Assembly: GCF_030269685.1 (NCBI RefSeq)
Contig: NZ_BSTT01000024.1
Span: 1-50,465, forward strand
DNA length: 50,465 nucleotides
Direction of reading: 5' to 3'
Source: Actinomycetospora sp. NBRC 106378
GTDB taxonomy: Bacteria; Actinomycetota; Actinomycetes; Mycobacteriales; Pseudonocardiaceae
Shown here: positions 49,041 through 50,465 of the stretch, one piece after another
Layout of the letters: every line of letters begins with the position of its first letter
How positions within the stretch are numbered: position 1 is the first letter of the stretch
Program-made: the position numbers and the translations under genes
The notes under the pieces: generated by a model
Told to the model about the DNA's origin: nothing
Database searches by the model: none
What the model saw: the letters and a program-made list of their open reading frames with translations, nothing else

Positions 49041-50165
49041 ATGAGCACGCTGAGCCCGGAGCGCGTGCGGGGGCAGCTGGACGCCCTCGCGGTCGCCGGC
49101 CTGGACTGGCAGACCTTCGGGCGCACCGCGACGGATCTGCTGAACCGGGCGATGCCGGTCGCCGCGAGCTGCTTCGCCTCGGTCGATCCGGCCACCCACA
49201 TCGTCACGGCCAACGTGAAGAGCGGGGAGCTCGACGACGACCACGACGTGGAGTGGTCGTACCACGAGTACGAGGTCGAGGACCTCTACGACTTCCGGTC
49301 GCTGTCCAGTACCGGGTCCGGTGTGATCACGCTGCAGGAGCGCAGCGGGGGTGACCCGCACCGGTCCCGGCGGCACGCGGAGCTGTTCCGGCCCGTGTGG
49401 GACTTCTCCGACGAGCTGCGGACGACGCTGCGGGTCGACGGCGTGACGTGGGGCGCGCTTGCCCTCTTCCACGGCGGCGGCCGCACGTTCACCGCCGCCG
49501 AGCAGGCGTTCGTGGCCTCGATCGCCGAGGGGCTCGCCCGCGGGGTGCGCAGCGGGCTGGTCGCCGCGGCGGTCGCCGACGACGGCCGGGTGGCGATCTC
49601 GGGTCCGGCGGTGCTCGTGGTCGACGGGCACGGCGAGGTGGCGCAGGCCAACGTCGGCGCGGCCGAGCGGCTCGCCGACCTCGGGTGCGCCGAGCTCGGC
49701 GCCTCCGCACTCCCCCAGATCGTGCAGGCCCTCGTGGCGGCGGCCCGGCGGATGAGCACCACCCCCGGCGCGGTCACCCCGCGGGCGCGGCTGCGGACCG
49801 CGAGCGGGAACTGGATCGTCGCCCACGCGTCCCCGCTGGTCAGCCGTCACGGCGGGACCCCGGACGTGGTGGTGACGATCGACGACGCGCGCCCGCCGGA
49901 GATCATCCCGCTGGTCGTCGCGTCGTACGGGCTCACCGAGCGGGAGCGCGACGTCGTCGCGATGGTGCTGCAGGGCGTCGACACCGCGGACATCGCACGC
50001 TCGCTGCACCTGTCGGCGTACACGGTGCAGGACCACCTCAAGCGCGTGTTCGCCAAGGTCGGCGTCCGCAGCCGCCGGGAGCTGATCGCGCAGGTGTTCA
50101 CCGACCACTACGTGCCGCAGATGGCGAGCGGGGCGGGCCTCGCCCCGTCGGGGTGGTTCGCCTAG
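49041..50165 (+). CDS. LuxR-family regulator with GAF-like sensor region
   Basis: The 374-residue protein has an N-terminal region with LDWQTFGRTATDLLNRAMPV and GALALFHGGGRTFTAAEQAFV, resembling a GAF sensor. A PAS-like middle part (VLVVDGHGEVAQANVGAAERL) follows. The C-terminal LuxR helix-turn-helix reads LTERERDVVAMVLQGVDTAD, then LHLSAYTVQDHLKRVFAKVG. There is no receiver domain. The ATG at 49041 is preferred; a TTG three codons earlier is possible. It diverges from the RidA/FAD-oxidase pair and is their likely regulator. Confidence 0.87.
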   Translation: MSTLSPERVRGQLDALAVAGLDWQTFGRTATDLLNRAMPVAASCFASVDPATHIVTANVKSGELDDDHDVEWSYHEYEVEDLYDFRSLSSTGSGVITLQERSGGDPHRSRRHAELFRPVWDFSDELRTTLRVDGVTWGALALFHGGGRTFTAAEQAFVASIAEGLARGVRSGLVAAAVADDGRVAISGPAVLVVDGHGEVAQANVGAAERLADLGCAELGASALPQIVQALVAAARRMSTTPGAVTPRARLRTASGNWIVAHASPLVSRHGGTPDVVVTIDDARPPEIIPLVVASYGLTERERDVVAMVLQGVDTADIARSLHLSAYTVQDHLKRVFAKVGVRSRRELIAQVFTDHYVPQMASGAGLAPSGWFA

Positions 50166-50220
50166 GGCGGCGCGGCCGGCGAGACGTCGCGCATCGGGCT
50201 CACCGGCGCCTCGGCAGCCC

Positions 50221-50465
50221 TGTCAATACCCGGGACATGGTGGACAGGTTGTGCCGGGGACATGGTGGACAGTCAGCGGGTGGGGTGGGGGTGGTGGACG
50301 CCGAGCTGGAAGGTCGCCAGGCGGCTGGAGCCGTAGTACGTAGTAGACGTGCAGGCGGGTGCGGTCTCGGACCAGGCCGACACTGAGGCCGGCGAAGCGG
50401 CTGTCGAGTCGCAGGAGCACTCCGCCGTAGCTGAAGCGGGCGGCGCTGTTGAGCTTGCGGGTCAG
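50221..50465 (-). mobile_element. IS481-family insertion sequence, right-hand part cut by window edge
   Basis: The tip TGTCAATACC (50221) is followed by two exact 16-bp direct repeats, GGGACATGGTGGACAG (50232-50247 and 50257-50272), 25 bp apart, and then by the end of a transposase on the minus strand. TGT tips and internal tandem repeats are usual in IS481-type elements. The rest lies beyond the window. Confidence 0.55.
50273..50465 (-). pseudogene. IS481-type transposase, C-terminal part with frameshift
   Basis: The minus strand encodes RKLNSAARFSYGGVLLRLD, then SRFAGLSVGLVRDRTRLHVYY, the beta-rich C-terminal end seen in IS481-type integrases. After this a tandem 7-bp duplication (TACTACG twice, about 50334-50347) shifts the frame. 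In the restored frame the protein would end GSSRLATFQLGVHHPHPTR with a stop at 50273, while the shifted frame runs on into the IS end. The copy is therefore probably inactive unless the shift is a sequencing error. Confidence 0.5.

Overview
This 50.5 kb window is very GC-rich. It has dense, often translationally coupled genes, many GTG starts, an Lsr2-type nucleoid protein and a GlxA-type copper oxidase, all of which point to an actinobacterial chromosome. The family Pseudonocardiaceae or a relative is my guess from style, not proven. Both edges look like ends of IS481-type insertion sequences: a repeat-bearing tip at 69-120, and at 50221-50465 an end plus the frameshifted 3' part of a transposase. 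No rRNA, tRNA or CRISPR array was seen, and no gap without a gene exceeds 300 bases.

1-5 kb holds small accessory genes: a serine hydrolase, two alpha/beta hydrolases, a DJ-1/AraC regulator and an HD-domain protein.

5-32 kb is one large catabolic region for inositol and probably inositol derivatives. On the right (23.8-31.8 kb, minus strand) is the core operon iolC, aldolase, iolB, iolD, iolA, sugar-porter transporter, stress protein. It diverges from an IolR-like GntR regulator at 31967. A second minus-strand operon (19.5-23.6 kb) carries iolE, iolG, iolH and a further Gfo/Idh/MocA dehydrogenase. On the left, a second IolR-like regulator diverges from an ABC sugar transporter operon ending in a dehydrogenase. 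Between them lies a less familiar module (10.9-18.9 kb): a phytanoyl-CoA-type Fe(II)/2-oxoglutarate dioxygenase, an SDR, IolG-like, IolE-like and Hyi-like enzymes, then a self-sufficient P450-reductase-ferredoxin fusion and a LacI regulator. Two paralogous LacI regulators flank this module.

The five promoters of this region share an IolR-like TGT-N4-ACA site. Three of them also carry an AGCGCT-centred palindrome suited to the LacI pair. I infer one regulon that feeds modified inositols, possibly O-methyl inositols, through oxygenases into the classical iol pathway to acetyl-CoA and dihydroxyacetone phosphate.

32-50 kb is mixed: a VOC protein, a LysM protein, a thiolase, an Lsr2 paralogue with two DNA-binding domains, HxlR with a quinone oxidoreductase, an orphan betaine-type ABC permease, a proton-pump-type rhodopsin with its retinal-forming Blh enzyme, a MarR regulator, a PP2C phosphatase, a GlxA-like copper oxidase with an apparent CTG start, two near-identical 26-28 bp hairpin repeats bracketing a truncated acyl-CoA dehydrogenase and a methyltransferase, and a LuxR regulator divergent from RidA and a FAD-linked oxidase.
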